A stretch of DNA of 64,000 nucleotides, from NCBI GenBank assembly GCA_046593355.1, contig JBKJNY010000082.1:124001-188000 (forward strand), given 5' to 3'. Shown here in pieces: positions 25,322 to 33,005 of the stretch. A program made the position numbers and the translations under genes. The stretch is from SXOA01 sp046593355. GTDB lineage: Bacteria > Planctomycetota > Planctomycetia > Pirellulales > Pirellulaceae. Within the stretch, counting starts at the first letter, position 1; every line of letters begins with the position of its first letter. Under the pieces are notes generated by a model. That model saw only the letters and a program-made list of their open reading frames with translations. It was not told the origin of the DNA and ran no database searches.

Positions 25322-28209
25322 GGGGCGAGCTCCGCTTCAAGCAAGTGCCTGCGCTTGCCAATGCGGTTGTCCTGGCAGATGGCCGCATAGATTTCGCTAA
25401 ATGCCGGAGCAGCTTCTTCCGGCGGCCAGAAAACGCCGTGCGTGATGCCGTGAATGACTTCGCGCGCGGTCTCGTCGGCGTGCTGTAAATCTTCGGGCGT
25501 CCAATCGGCGATGCAGCAGCCCGTATTCGCCACGTCCTTGGGCAGATTGACGTACCCCAACTGCACGTCGCCCTCAATCAAGGTGCCCGGCTTGAACTCC
25601 ACCGTCTTCACCAGGTAGCGATACAGAGGGAGCTGCAAGTCAATCCACTGGTCCTGCTTGAGATGCGTCTCGTGCGGCCGTTTGGCCGAGTCCGCGGTCT
25701 TATAGTCGAGCACGCGGAAAATCTTGTCGCGGTCATGGTAGTCAATCCGGTCGATGCGGCCGCGGATTTTCATCGGAACGTCGCCGGTGGGGAATTCGCA
25801 TTCGAGCTGTTGGTCGGAGACCTCGCTGTAAACAATTTGCCAGCCGGTGTCGGCTTGCCGCGCCTGCCACTCCGAGAAGTTTTTCAGGCGGCTCCGCGCT
25901 TGCTCTACCTGGAATCGCAATGCCGCGCGGCCCACTTCCCCGCCGTAGCGGGCCGCGGAAATCTGGTCCAGCCGCTCCGCGAGAAAATCGAAAATCTCCT
26001 TGGGACGCGCACTGCCCTTTACTTTTTCATCCGTTCGCCCGAACTGCTGCAGCACATCATGCAGCAGCGAACCGAAGGCGCTAGCGTCCAGCTCGCCGGC
26101 CCGATCATCGAGAGCATCGAGGCGCAAGATATGCCCAAGATAGAATCGGTACTTGCAGGCCAGATACGATTTGAACTGCGAGACCGAAATCGACGCCGGC
26201 GGCTCGAATGGCTGCTTCGGCTGCGGGACGTGGAAATCCGACACGGCGCGCGGCTGCAATCCCGCGCCCAGCAGGCCCTTTCGCGGCGGAGCCTCTTCCA
26301 TTTTCTCGAACAGCCTCAGGGCCCGCGCACAGGCGGCAAGCTCGTCCGTGGCGAACAGCAACCGGCTGGGGATGAGCGGGTTATTTTCCGCGTCCCGGTG
26401 GCCGACAATCAGCCGCAGCTCGGGGCGCGTGGCAAGCAGGACGGAGAGGGCGTAGGCGTCGCGGGCGTAGCGGCGGTCATTATGAAGGAGCCCGAGCTGT
26501 GATCGGAGCTCGTTCGGCAAGAACGCATCGCTGCTCGCGGACTTGGGCACGAACCCCTCGTTGACGCTCGTAACCGCCAAAGCCGGGGCGTCGTCCAGGG
26601 CCAATTCCAGCCAGCCGAGCAGCTCGACCGCGCCGAGGGCGGGCAGCGGAGAAATGGCGGCATTTTCCAGCGGCTGGAGGACCAAGCGAAACGCATTCTC
26701 AAGCGAGATTTCTGGTTCGAGCTCCGGCGGGACGAGCGACAGGGCCTCCAGGCTATCGTCAATTGCTTCGCAGGCCTTGAGCAGGTATCGCTCTTGGGGA
26801 TCTTCGGTGTTGAGAACGAGATGCCCATAGATGTTCTTGAGAACCAGCCGCAATCCGCCGGCCCAGGCGACGAGGCGCTGCTTTTTGTGCGCGATGGGGC
26901 GGAGCCATTGATCGATAACGGCGACCAAGGCATGAATCGCCGGCCATGCCTGTTGAATCTCGTCCACGCGGCGCGGGTCGAGCCGGGCGGCGAACTGCTC
27001 GTTGTAGAAGAGGTCGAGGGCGGTCTGGATGTCGCCGGCTTGCTGCTGGCGGGGCAATTCGCGGGAACTTTGATTCCGGAGAGGTTCCTTGAGGAGTGGC
27101 TGGAGCCACTTTTCCACGTCGGGATGGCGAGCCAGAGCCGCCAGGTCCGCGAACCTCCGCCGATGAGCGAACTTGGCCGCCGCCTCTAATAGAAGATATG
27201 GCGCGGTTCGAGCGACGGGCATTCCGAGAAACGACCGAGACTTAACACCACACTGTTCGAGCTGCCGCTGCAGTTGCCCCATCAGTGTTTCATCCGGCAC
27301 GCCGACGACAATCTCATCCCCGCGAAATTTGCCGCCGAGCGCCGCCATCCACCGGGTCACCGCATCCGCCTGGTCCGCTGGCCCATCCACCCGCTCGATC
27401 TGCTCCTCGTCAATCGGCAGTTGTGCAGCTTTCCAAACCGCGGGAATCAAACAGCCGTACTGGTCAAACCGGTCTTCCCATTCCAGCGGGGCGTGAATGA
27501 GCGCCGTCACACGGTCCGCGACCTGGTCGAGAATCTGGCGCAGGGCACCGTTGAGGTCCACCGTGCCGAGCAAAACGACATCGCGGTCCGTCTTAAACTC
27601 TCTCTTTGCAATGCCGACGAGTCGGGCCGTCTGAATATCCCATTGATTCAGGCCATCCAGCGTTCGCAGGTATTCCTCCTGAACCTGTCGCAGCGCCTGC
27701 CAGCGGCTGTTTTCGTGAAAGCCAGAGATTCCACTCTTCGCTTGGGCGACGTGTCCGAAATGCAGGCCGTCAGCGGCCAACTCGGTGTGGAGCCGGCGGA
27801 CCATTTCCGCCAGTTCCAGCCAGCGGGACAAGTCGCCATTTGGCGGCGGATGGAGAATAAACTTTTCCAGCACCGCCCGAGGCGTTTTCCCCAGCGCTGC
27901 GGCCCAAGCGAGTCCTTGCGTCAACTCGCTGGCAAATGGCCGCTGCGGAGTGTAGAGCAATTCCGGCAGGCCGCCTTCGGTGATGATGACCGGGGGGAAC
28001 AGTACCAGCCTCTCGGCTTCCGCCCGCTCCACCAGTAGCTCCAAGAGTCGTCGGCCAGCCCTACCGCCGGGGACGACGACGATGACGCCACGCAGGTCCA
28101 GCGTCTGGGTGCTGGCCGCAGCCTTAGGGCGATATCTCTCCCTCAACCACTCCGCCGCCGATGCGAGCGCGGGCCGCTTCCAATCGAGAAACCTGCGAGT
28201 AACACCCAC
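25318..28209 (-). CDS. addB: AddB-like subunit, PD-(D/E)XK nuclease family
   Basis: The 963-residue protein carries a UvrD-like inactive helicase body and a C-terminal nuclease with RGRIDRID and RVLDYKTAD. The N-terminal segment VVVPGGRAGRRL sits where AddB of Bacillus has a Walker A motif, but the Lys is missing, so ATP binding is unlikely. The first iron-sulfur Cys region (YLACKYRFYLG) is present, while the C-terminal CX2CX5C set is not visible; the last 30 residues hold one Cys. An intact 4Fe-4S cluster therefore looks doubtful. The GTG start directly follows an in-frame TAA. A good promoter lies at 28296-28324. First gene of the operon. Confidence 0.88.
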   Translation of the reverse strand: MGVTRRFLDWKRPALASAAEWLRERYRPKAAASTQTLDLRGVIVVVPGGRAGRRLLELLVERAEAERLVLFPPVIITEGGLPELLYTPQRPFASELTQGLAWAAALGKTPRAVLEKFILHPPPNGDLSRWLELAEMVRRLHTELAADGLHFGHVAQAKSGISGFHENSRWQALRQVQEEYLRTLDGLNQWDIQTARLVGIAKREFKTDRDVVLLGTVDLNGALRQILDQVADRVTALIHAPLEWEDRFDQYGCLIPAVWKAAQLPIDEEQIERVDGPADQADAVTRWMAALGGKFRGDEIVVGVPDETLMGQLQRQLEQCGVKSRSFLGMPVARTAPYLLLEAAAKFAHRRRFADLAALARHPDVEKWLQPLLKEPLRNQSSRELPRQQQAGDIQTALDLFYNEQFAARLDPRRVDEIQQAWPAIHALVAVIDQWLRPIAHKKQRLVAWAGGLRLVLKNIYGHLVLNTEDPQERYLLKACEAIDDSLEALSLVPPELEPEISLENAFRLVLQPLENAAISPLPALGAVELLGWLELALDDAPALAVTSVNEGFVPKSASSDAFLPNELRSQLGLLHNDRRYARDAYALSVLLATRPELRLIVGHRDAENNPLIPSRLLFATDELAACARALRLFEKMEEAPPRKGLLGAGLQPRAVSDFHVPQPKQPFEPPASISVSQFKSYLACKYRFYLGHILRLDALDDRAGELDASAFGSLLHDVLQQFGRTDEKVKGSARPKEIFDFLAERLDQISAARYGGEVGRAALRFQVEQARSRLKNFSEWQARQADTGWQIVYSEVSDQQLECEFPTGDVPMKIRGRIDRIDYHDRDKIFRVLDYKTADSAKRPHETHLKQDQWIDLQLPLYRYLVKTVEFKPGTLIEGDVQLGYVNLPKDVANTGCCIADWTPEDLQHADETAREVIHGITHGVFWPPEEAAPAFSEIYAAICQDNRIGKRRHLLEAELAP

Positions 28210-28295
28210 TTAGCGCTCCGAGCGTCGGCTGGGGAACAATTCGATCCGAAGCGGGTTCCGACCGGCTCCGCGAGATTCGCCGAGTATCTGATCTT

Positions 28296-28324
28296 ATCAT
28301 AGCCATTTATGCACAAACGTTCAA
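28296..28324 (-). promoter_or_regulatory. Sigma-70-like promoter for the addB operon
   Basis: On the minus strand TTGAAC (28319-28324), a 17-bp spacer and TATGAT (28296-28301) match the housekeeping consensus in five of six and five of six positions (TTGACA, TATAAT). Transcription would start near 28289, about 80 bases before the addB GTG. Confidence 0.6.
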
Positions 28325-28403
28325 GCAGTCGGATGGTTTTTTGAACCGCCACGAAAAGATGTCGGCCGTGCTTGAGGACGAGCAGCGCGAAGTCTCGCAA
28401 TAT

Positions 28404-28952
28404 CTAGGGCGACGGGCGCTGACGCCCCATGAATAGCCATCGCGACAGAGCGCCGCCGAGTGAAGCCAACAGGAGCGTCCAGAGTGCATGGCCAACTTCC
28501 GTGTAGAAGGTCTGGTCGACGTAACGGGGATTCGCCCTTGGGGGAGGGCCGTAACGCTTTGAATAAGGCTCTTCGAGGCTAGGATTGGGGCCAGGTTCAG
28601 TCGCCAGCGCCGCGGGGAGCTTCGAGTACGTCCAGGTCGTGAGCTTCGTCGTCAGCAGGTTATGGTAGCTCAGCGGGGCCAGGCACAGGACCGCAGAGTT
28701 CGATGACGACGCCGGCTGGATGGAGTACATGAGCAGCAGCAAGTACAAGCTGCCGAACAGAGCGAACCCGCCCCAAAAGGCCCGCTTCTCCTCCCGCCGA
28801 TGCATCGCCAATAGCACCGCTGCCGTCACGCTGAACAAGGCCGCGCTCCAGGTAATCGCCACCCACCACACGTTCGCATTCACCAAGGCCGCCGCCCCGA
28901 ACGCACAGCAGGCCACGGCGATGAGCAAGTTGCGGAGGGAGAACTGGAACAT
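28404..28952 (-). CDS. Small planctomycete membrane protein (FSLRNLLIAVA family)
   Basis: The product is 182 residues from MFQFSLRNLLIAVACCA. This opening (FSLRxLLxxVxxVA) marks a very large planctomycete-specific family of small inner membrane proteins. Membrane segments appear at about residues 6-30, 35-52, 60-82 and 155-175. The region between (about 95-150) is polar and proline-rich. Start at 28952 chosen over 28976, which would add eight residues before the family opening; no ribosome-binding site is seen. Function is unknown. Confidence 0.75.
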   Translation of the reverse strand: MFQFSLRNLLIAVACCAFGAAALVNANVWWVAITWSAALFSVTAAVLLAMHRREEKRAFWGGFALFGSLYLLLLMYSIQPASSSNSAVLCLAPLSYHNLLTTKLTTWTYSKLPAALATEPGPNPSLEEPYSKRYGPPPRANPRYVDQTFYTEVGHALWTLLLASLGGALSRWLFMGRQRPSP

Positions 28953-29012
28953 GGAAGGACAACGAGGGGTAGCCAAAGTTGTTACTTCTTACCGATGGTG
29001 CCCGATTCTAGT

Positions 29013-29432
29013 CTAACCATTCTCGATCCGAATGACTGGAGGAAGTGGTTGATCATGAGCAACGAACTTCAGGGAGATCGAATTGACGCAGTGCCGAGTG
29101 TTCTTGGGGGTAGCCCGTTCCCCGAGGAAGACGTGCCCCAGGTGTCCCTCGCAATTCAGGCAAACAATCTCGACGCGGCGGCCGTCGGCATCGGGATGGC
29201 GTGCCACGGCACTGGGAATCTCCTCATCGAAACTGGGCCAACCGCAATGGCTATCGAACTTGTCCACGGAGCGATAGAGGGGCGCATTGCAGCGACGGCA
29301 AAGGAACGTCCCCGCCTCCTTCAGGTCGGTGTATTCGCCGGTGAACGGCCGCTCGGTTCCCTTGCCAACGATGACGCGAGCTTCCGCTTCGGTGAGTGCG
29401 TTGTACGGTGTGTGGTCTTGATCGTCGTCCAT
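29013..29432 (-). CDS. msrB: Peptide-methionine (R)-S-oxide reductase MsrB
   Basis: The 139-residue enzyme reduces methionine-R-sulfoxide in proteins, with thioredoxin as usual electron donor. Seen: zinc ligands CRRC (C45, C48) and CLNC (C91, C94), resolving Cys C63 in CGWPSF, GHLGHVF (96-102) and catalytic Cys C115 in RHCVNS, where Sec occurs in some animals. The fold length of about 130 residues is standard for a single-domain MsrB. No signal peptide, so cytoplasmic. An AGGA element lies about eight bases upstream of the ATG at 29432. No msrA gene is adjacent. Confidence 0.97.
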   Translation of the reverse strand: MDDDQDHTPYNALTEAEARVIVGKGTERPFTGEYTDLKEAGTFLCRRCNAPLYRSVDKFDSHCGWPSFDEEIPSAVARHPDADGRRVEIVCLNCEGHLGHVFLGERATPKNTRHCVNSISLKFVAHDQPLPPVIRIENG

Positions 29433-29481
29433 AGTTATTTCCTTCGAGGAGAACAGTCAGCTTGTCTAACCTGAGTTGCCA

Positions 29482-30696
29482 TCATGCCGCATCGACTGCC
29501 TCTGGATCCGTGGCAATCCAGCCAGCCGATACGTTCCCCAGGGCATTGAGGTGGCGGACAAACGCGGCGATTTGAGCCAGCCGCCGCCCCGCGCGGCCGG
29601 GGTGCTGGGCAGGAGCGACTTCGAGCCCTTCCGCAGCCACAAGTTCGTCGAGCGTCCCGTATCGTCGACCAGGATGGAAATCAACAGACTTAAGCACGAG
29701 GCACTTGTGGGAGTCTGGACTGATTTGGCGGAGCAAACGCGCCGAACCCTGGTTGAAGACCGCCATTGTATCCTTCGGGCGCTGAAATGCGGCCCAGGCA
29801 GCTCGAGCTTCGCCCAGGGAAAGCGCACTGGAGAAGTGGGCACGGGTCAACTCGAAGTGTTTAAGGAGGTACTCTGGCAGCAAGGAGTCGGAGCGAATCG
29901 TACATGCAAATCGTTCGCCGGAGCCGAGCCGCTCGCCGACCCAATAAACAGGGACATGCGGATCTCCCAGGCAGCCCAGCTTTCCGGCTGCGGATTCTCC
30001 ATAGGCCACGACGACGTTTTCCAGCTTGCCGAGAAACGCCAGGGGTATGTTTTTGAAAGTGTGACTTCGCCGTCCCAAGCGATGCCGAGAGTATTCGGAC
30101 TTCGGATGAGCCAGTTGTCGCTCCACCATGTGGTCGAATGCTTGCAGGAGTTGATCCAAACCCTTCGTCTCGGGCTCCAGGACACCTAGAGCGGCGACGG
30201 TGGCTTCGACGGTGGAAAGAAATGACTCGCTTGGTTCACGACGAATGCGATAGCGGCTGGGGGAAGCGGGAGCGAGCTGATATCGCGGCAAGCCGTGCAG
30301 GGCCGAGATGTCGCGCACCAAAGTCTTGGCGTGGTGCCAGGTTCCATCCAGAACCACCAGTTGCTCGGGACGCTGGTCGGTAGGCACATCGGCCAGCAGC
30401 GTAGCGCCTGGCCCTGGGTACAAAAGGCCCGCCCTCGGTTGAAGTGAAATCCTGGCCGCCAGGACTTTGGTGTGATCGACTAGCAGCCTCGAGTTCTGGA
30501 GTGCTCGATGCACGATTCGGGCGGTATTGAAGGGATGAAACCGCTCCCGCATGTGCTGCAGGATTAACACCTCCGTCTTGTTTTCAATGGTCGGAATGAC
30601 GGAGCAGAAGCAATCGCTGGCCGGTCGAAAGCAACCATAGCAGCGTTCTCGAGGGACGCCTCCACAGGTCTGTGCTGGCGTGGGAATTATTGGCAT
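29482..30696 (-). CDS. DTW domain tRNA-uridine aminocarboxypropyltransferase with C-terminal extension
   Basis: The 404-residue protein begins with a zinc site CYGCFRPASDCFC (CX2CX6CXC), then RFHPFNTARIVHRAL, and the family hallmark DGTWHHAKTL (DTW-type, here D-G-T-W). This family (TapT/YfiP, TDD1/2) adds an aminocarboxypropyl group from S-adenosylmethionine to tRNA uridine (acp3U). The DTW domain ends near residue 205; about 190 residues follow (from SHTFKNIPLAFLGKL) that are not part of the usual 200-250 residue enzyme and have no motif I recognise. The first ATG is used. Downstream lies the nitrilase gene in the same direction, 64 bp away. Confidence 0.9.
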   Translation of the reverse strand: MPIIPTPAQTCGGVPRERCYGCFRPASDCFCSVIPTIENKTEVLILQHMRERFHPFNTARIVHRALQNSRLLVDHTKVLAARISLQPRAGLLYPGPGATLLADVPTDQRPEQLVVLDGTWHHAKTLVRDISALHGLPRYQLAPASPSRYRIRREPSESFLSTVEATVAALGVLEPETKGLDQLLQAFDHMVERQLAHPKSEYSRHRLGRRSHTFKNIPLAFLGKLENVVVAYGESAAGKLGCLGDPHVPVYWVGERLGSGERFACTIRSDSLLPEYLLKHFELTRAHFSSALSLGEARAAWAAFQRPKDTMAVFNQGSARLLRQISPDSHKCLVLKSVDFHPGRRYGTLDELVAAEGLEVAPAQHPGRAGRRLAQIAAFVRHLNALGNVSAGWIATDPEAVDAA

Positions 30697-30760
30697 TCGA
30701 GTTATCTGTTTCCTAGCGGCCTGGCAACGCCTCGCGGTGGTGTTCCATCCATGCCAGTTG

Positions 30761-32125
30761 TTATTTTAGTAGGGGTGCCTTCGCCGGCTCTGGCCGGTGT
30801 CGTTGAACCATGGAGCGAAAGTCACCAAGGTTGTTTCGCCAGAAGTGTCGCTCGCTCAAATCAACTTCCGCAACGACTACGTCACCCCATTTTTCCGCTT
30901 TTGCAAGCGGCTGGCCCGCGTGATCGTACACCGCCGATTGCATCCAATTGCTTTTCGCATCGGTGTAGGTGCTGCTGACCACATAGACATGGTTTTCGCA
31001 GGCCCGAGCTTGCCCCAGCAGCGGGTTGCAGCCCCACACCGGCCAGGCAATCACCTCCGCCCCGCGATTGGTCAGCTCGCGGGCAACTTCCGGAAAGAAG
31101 CCGTCGTAGCAGACCATCATGCCGACCTTGCCGAATCTCGTTTCGAAGACCGGATAATCATCGCCGGGTGTAACGCCCGACTCGACCTCGGAATGCGGCA
31201 GGCAAACTTTGCGATACTTGCCAATCAGCTTCCCATCCGGACCGAGCAGCACCGCCGCGTTGTAGACGGCTTTCTCCTCGCGTTCGTAGAGACTCACGAC
31301 GATGTGGAGGTTGTGCGTCTTGGCGAGCTCGCCAAAATAGTCGGTTGATGGCCCAGGAACCGCCTCCGCCGTCTCGTGTGGCTTCTTGCCGACGCGAACG
31401 TAAGGGACCGTTTCTCCCAGGACCACGAGATCAACTTTTTGCTGGGCTGCTTCGGCGATGAATGGCGCATACTCCTCGCAGTTTTCGCGCGGTGACTTGC
31501 CGGAGGGAACGTAATGCACGCTCGCCAGCCGGACCTTTCGGCTGGGCGGCGGTGGCGTTTCGACAAAGCTCACGCTGCTCCATTGGACGCGGCCGCGAGG
31601 TGCCCATTGCAGGTGCAGCTCGACAACGGCGAGTGTCGCCTTCGTGGGGGCACGATAGAGACCGGAAACTTGAGTCCAGCCCTGTTCGTCCGCCGGTCCA
31701 TCGAGGGGATGTTCCGGTTCGGCCAGCGGAATTGATCCGGCTTCCTTCTCGCGGCCGGCGGGCGGATCGGCAAGGACAGCCTTTCCCTCTTTATCCTGCC
31801 AGACGATTCGCACCGGCGTGCTCCGTCGGGGAACTTCGACGTTCGCAGTCTTCCGCAATGCCTCAAACTGGTAGAACTTTCCGCCGCTGACCGTGAAGGC
31901 CTTCTGGACGCGGCCCTGCTGTGAGACCGAATCGTCCGCAACGATGACAAACGCCCCTTCCCCCTGCGGACCCCCCTGGGGCTCGAAGGCGAATCCGGGC
32001 CGAATCTCTTCTCGCTGCGCGGCTGTTTCCCAGCCCGGTGGGAAGGGCTCAGCCGCGAAAGCCGTGAGCACACAAGACGCAGAGATTGCGGCCAGAATCA
32101 AGAAGTTTCGGAAAGCGGAAAGCAT
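30761..32125 (-). CDS. Exported carbon-nitrogen hydrolase (nitrilase superfamily) with N-terminal sandwich domain
   Basis: The start at 32125 gives 454 residues with a signal peptide (cut near AFA, about residue 24). The first 170 residues after it (for example KAFTVSGGKFYQFEALR) look like a carbohydrate-binding-type beta-sandwich. The C-terminal 260 residues hold the nitrilase triad: Glu in VVLGETVPY, Lys in GKYRKVCLP, Cys in MVCYDGFFPE. These enzymes hydrolyse amides or nitriles; the export signal and the sandwich module suggest a periplasmic substrate. In-frame codons upstream to 32287 lack any start context and were rejected. The final residues are lysine-rich (APLLK). Confidence 0.9.
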   Translation of the reverse strand: MLSAFRNFLILAAISASCVLTAFAAEPFPPGWETAAQREEIRPGFAFEPQGGPQGEGAFVIVADDSVSQQGRVQKAFTVSGGKFYQFEALRKTANVEVPRRSTPVRIVWQDKEGKAVLADPPAGREKEAGSIPLAEPEHPLDGPADEQGWTQVSGLYRAPTKATLAVVELHLQWAPRGRVQWSSVSFVETPPPPSRKVRLASVHYVPSGKSPRENCEEYAPFIAEAAQQKVDLVVLGETVPYVRVGKKPHETAEAVPGPSTDYFGELAKTHNLHIVVSLYEREEKAVYNAAVLLGPDGKLIGKYRKVCLPHSEVESGVTPGDDYPVFETRFGKVGMMVCYDGFFPEVARELTNRGAEVIAWPVWGCNPLLGQARACENHVYVVSSTYTDAKSNWMQSAVYDHAGQPLAKAEKWGDVVVAEVDLSERHFWRNNLGDFRSMVQRHRPEPAKAPLLK

Positions 32126-32310
32126 GGTCGGATCCTTACCGTTGAACAGGTCGCGTGCCACCCGGACAATCACAGAATAATCGACCGGGCGACCGAAGTG
32201 TTGATCCGACCCGACGTCAGCCGCTGCAAACGTTGACGGTTGAATCCCGGCGGGCGACAATCCTGTCTCAACTGGCCAAGTGCCCATTCTACGTTCATCG
32301 GAGATGACAA

Positions 32311-32858
32311 ATGAGGATGCATCTCTTAACAGTGGTTTTGGTTGTCTCCATCATGCCGTCCGCTGCCCGATCGGAAGATCTGACGCTGCACACTTTTGAA
32401 CGCCAGAAGCTAACGGATGTCTACTTTTCCGAAGGTGCCAACGCCGGGGACATCAACGGGCAGGGCTACTCAGTGTTCCAAACTGTGCCCGACACCAACC
32501 CGAAGCGTTAGCGAGGAAAAACGACGTAAGCCATGGGCTCTTCCTCGCTTACGCTTCGGGTTAGTGTCGTCGAACACGATGCAGGTTGAAACACTGAGTA
32601 GCCCTGCATCAACGGGGACGGCAAGCTGGACGTGGTCGATACGAGAAGGGGGTGGATTGGGTTCCCTACAAGGCCGACGGCGAAGCGGGCATCGGGCGGC
32701 AGATCAGCATTGTGGACGTGAGCGGCGACAAGCTTCCCGATATTGTCGTCGGCGGAATGAAGGGATCTCACGTACTAACTCACCGCAAGTCCAAAGTCTC
32801 CGAAGCCGAGTATCAGCAGGCCCAGCCGAGGCCCGTCAAGACGTTGGGAGATCCCTAG
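32311..32858 (+). pseudogene. Broken FG-GAP/VCBS repeat protein gene
   Basis: The first 50 codons encode a signal peptide (MRMHLLTVVLVV, cut near ARS) and FERQKLTDVYFSEGANAG-DING, the opening of planctomycete VCBS/FG-GAP proteins. A 146-bp element then interrupts the repeat; without it and one 10-bp duplication the frame would read DINGDGKLDVVD, the calcium-binding VCBS motif. Beyond position 32652 the homology continues in another frame (DWVPYKADGEAGIGRQISIV, SGDKLPDIVVGG) to a stop at 32858, so there is a second lesion and a large internal part is missing. The original protein would be several hundred residues longer. A GGAG lies before the ATG. It is divergent from the nitrilase gene. Confidence 0.85.
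32461..32606. mobile_element. 146-bp MITE-like element with 10-bp target-site duplication
   Basis: Its ends are exact 17-bp inverted repeats: CAGGGCTACTCAGTGTT at the left and AACACTGAGTAGCCCTG at the right. It is flanked on both sides by CATCAACGGG (32451-32460 and 32607-32616), which is the host VCBS coding sequence duplicated. Inside lies a second palindrome (CCCGAAGCGTTAGCGAGGAA and its near copy in reverse). It has no coding capacity, so a transposase would have to act from elsewhere. Insertion adds 156 bp (52 codons), but brings an in-frame stop at 32509. Confidence 0.9.
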
Positions 32859-33005
32859 AACCACTACAACAGGCCGATGGAAGCCGCTGCCGAGTATCAT
32901 AAAATTGATGCGGCGCGGATGTGCCAGTCGGATTTTTCCGGTCGCCGCAAGTACGATAGTGATTAGTGTTCGCCGCCGTTCCTCGTTTGTGGATGAGTTC
33001 GCTCC

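Noticed and set aside
24209..25390. 393-residue open frame on the plus strand across addA
   Set aside because: Shadow of AddA; the real gene shows all seven helicase motifs.
28143..28400. 85-residue minus-strand frame upstream of addB
   Set aside because: It overlaps the proposed promoter and the first codons of addB; no family features.
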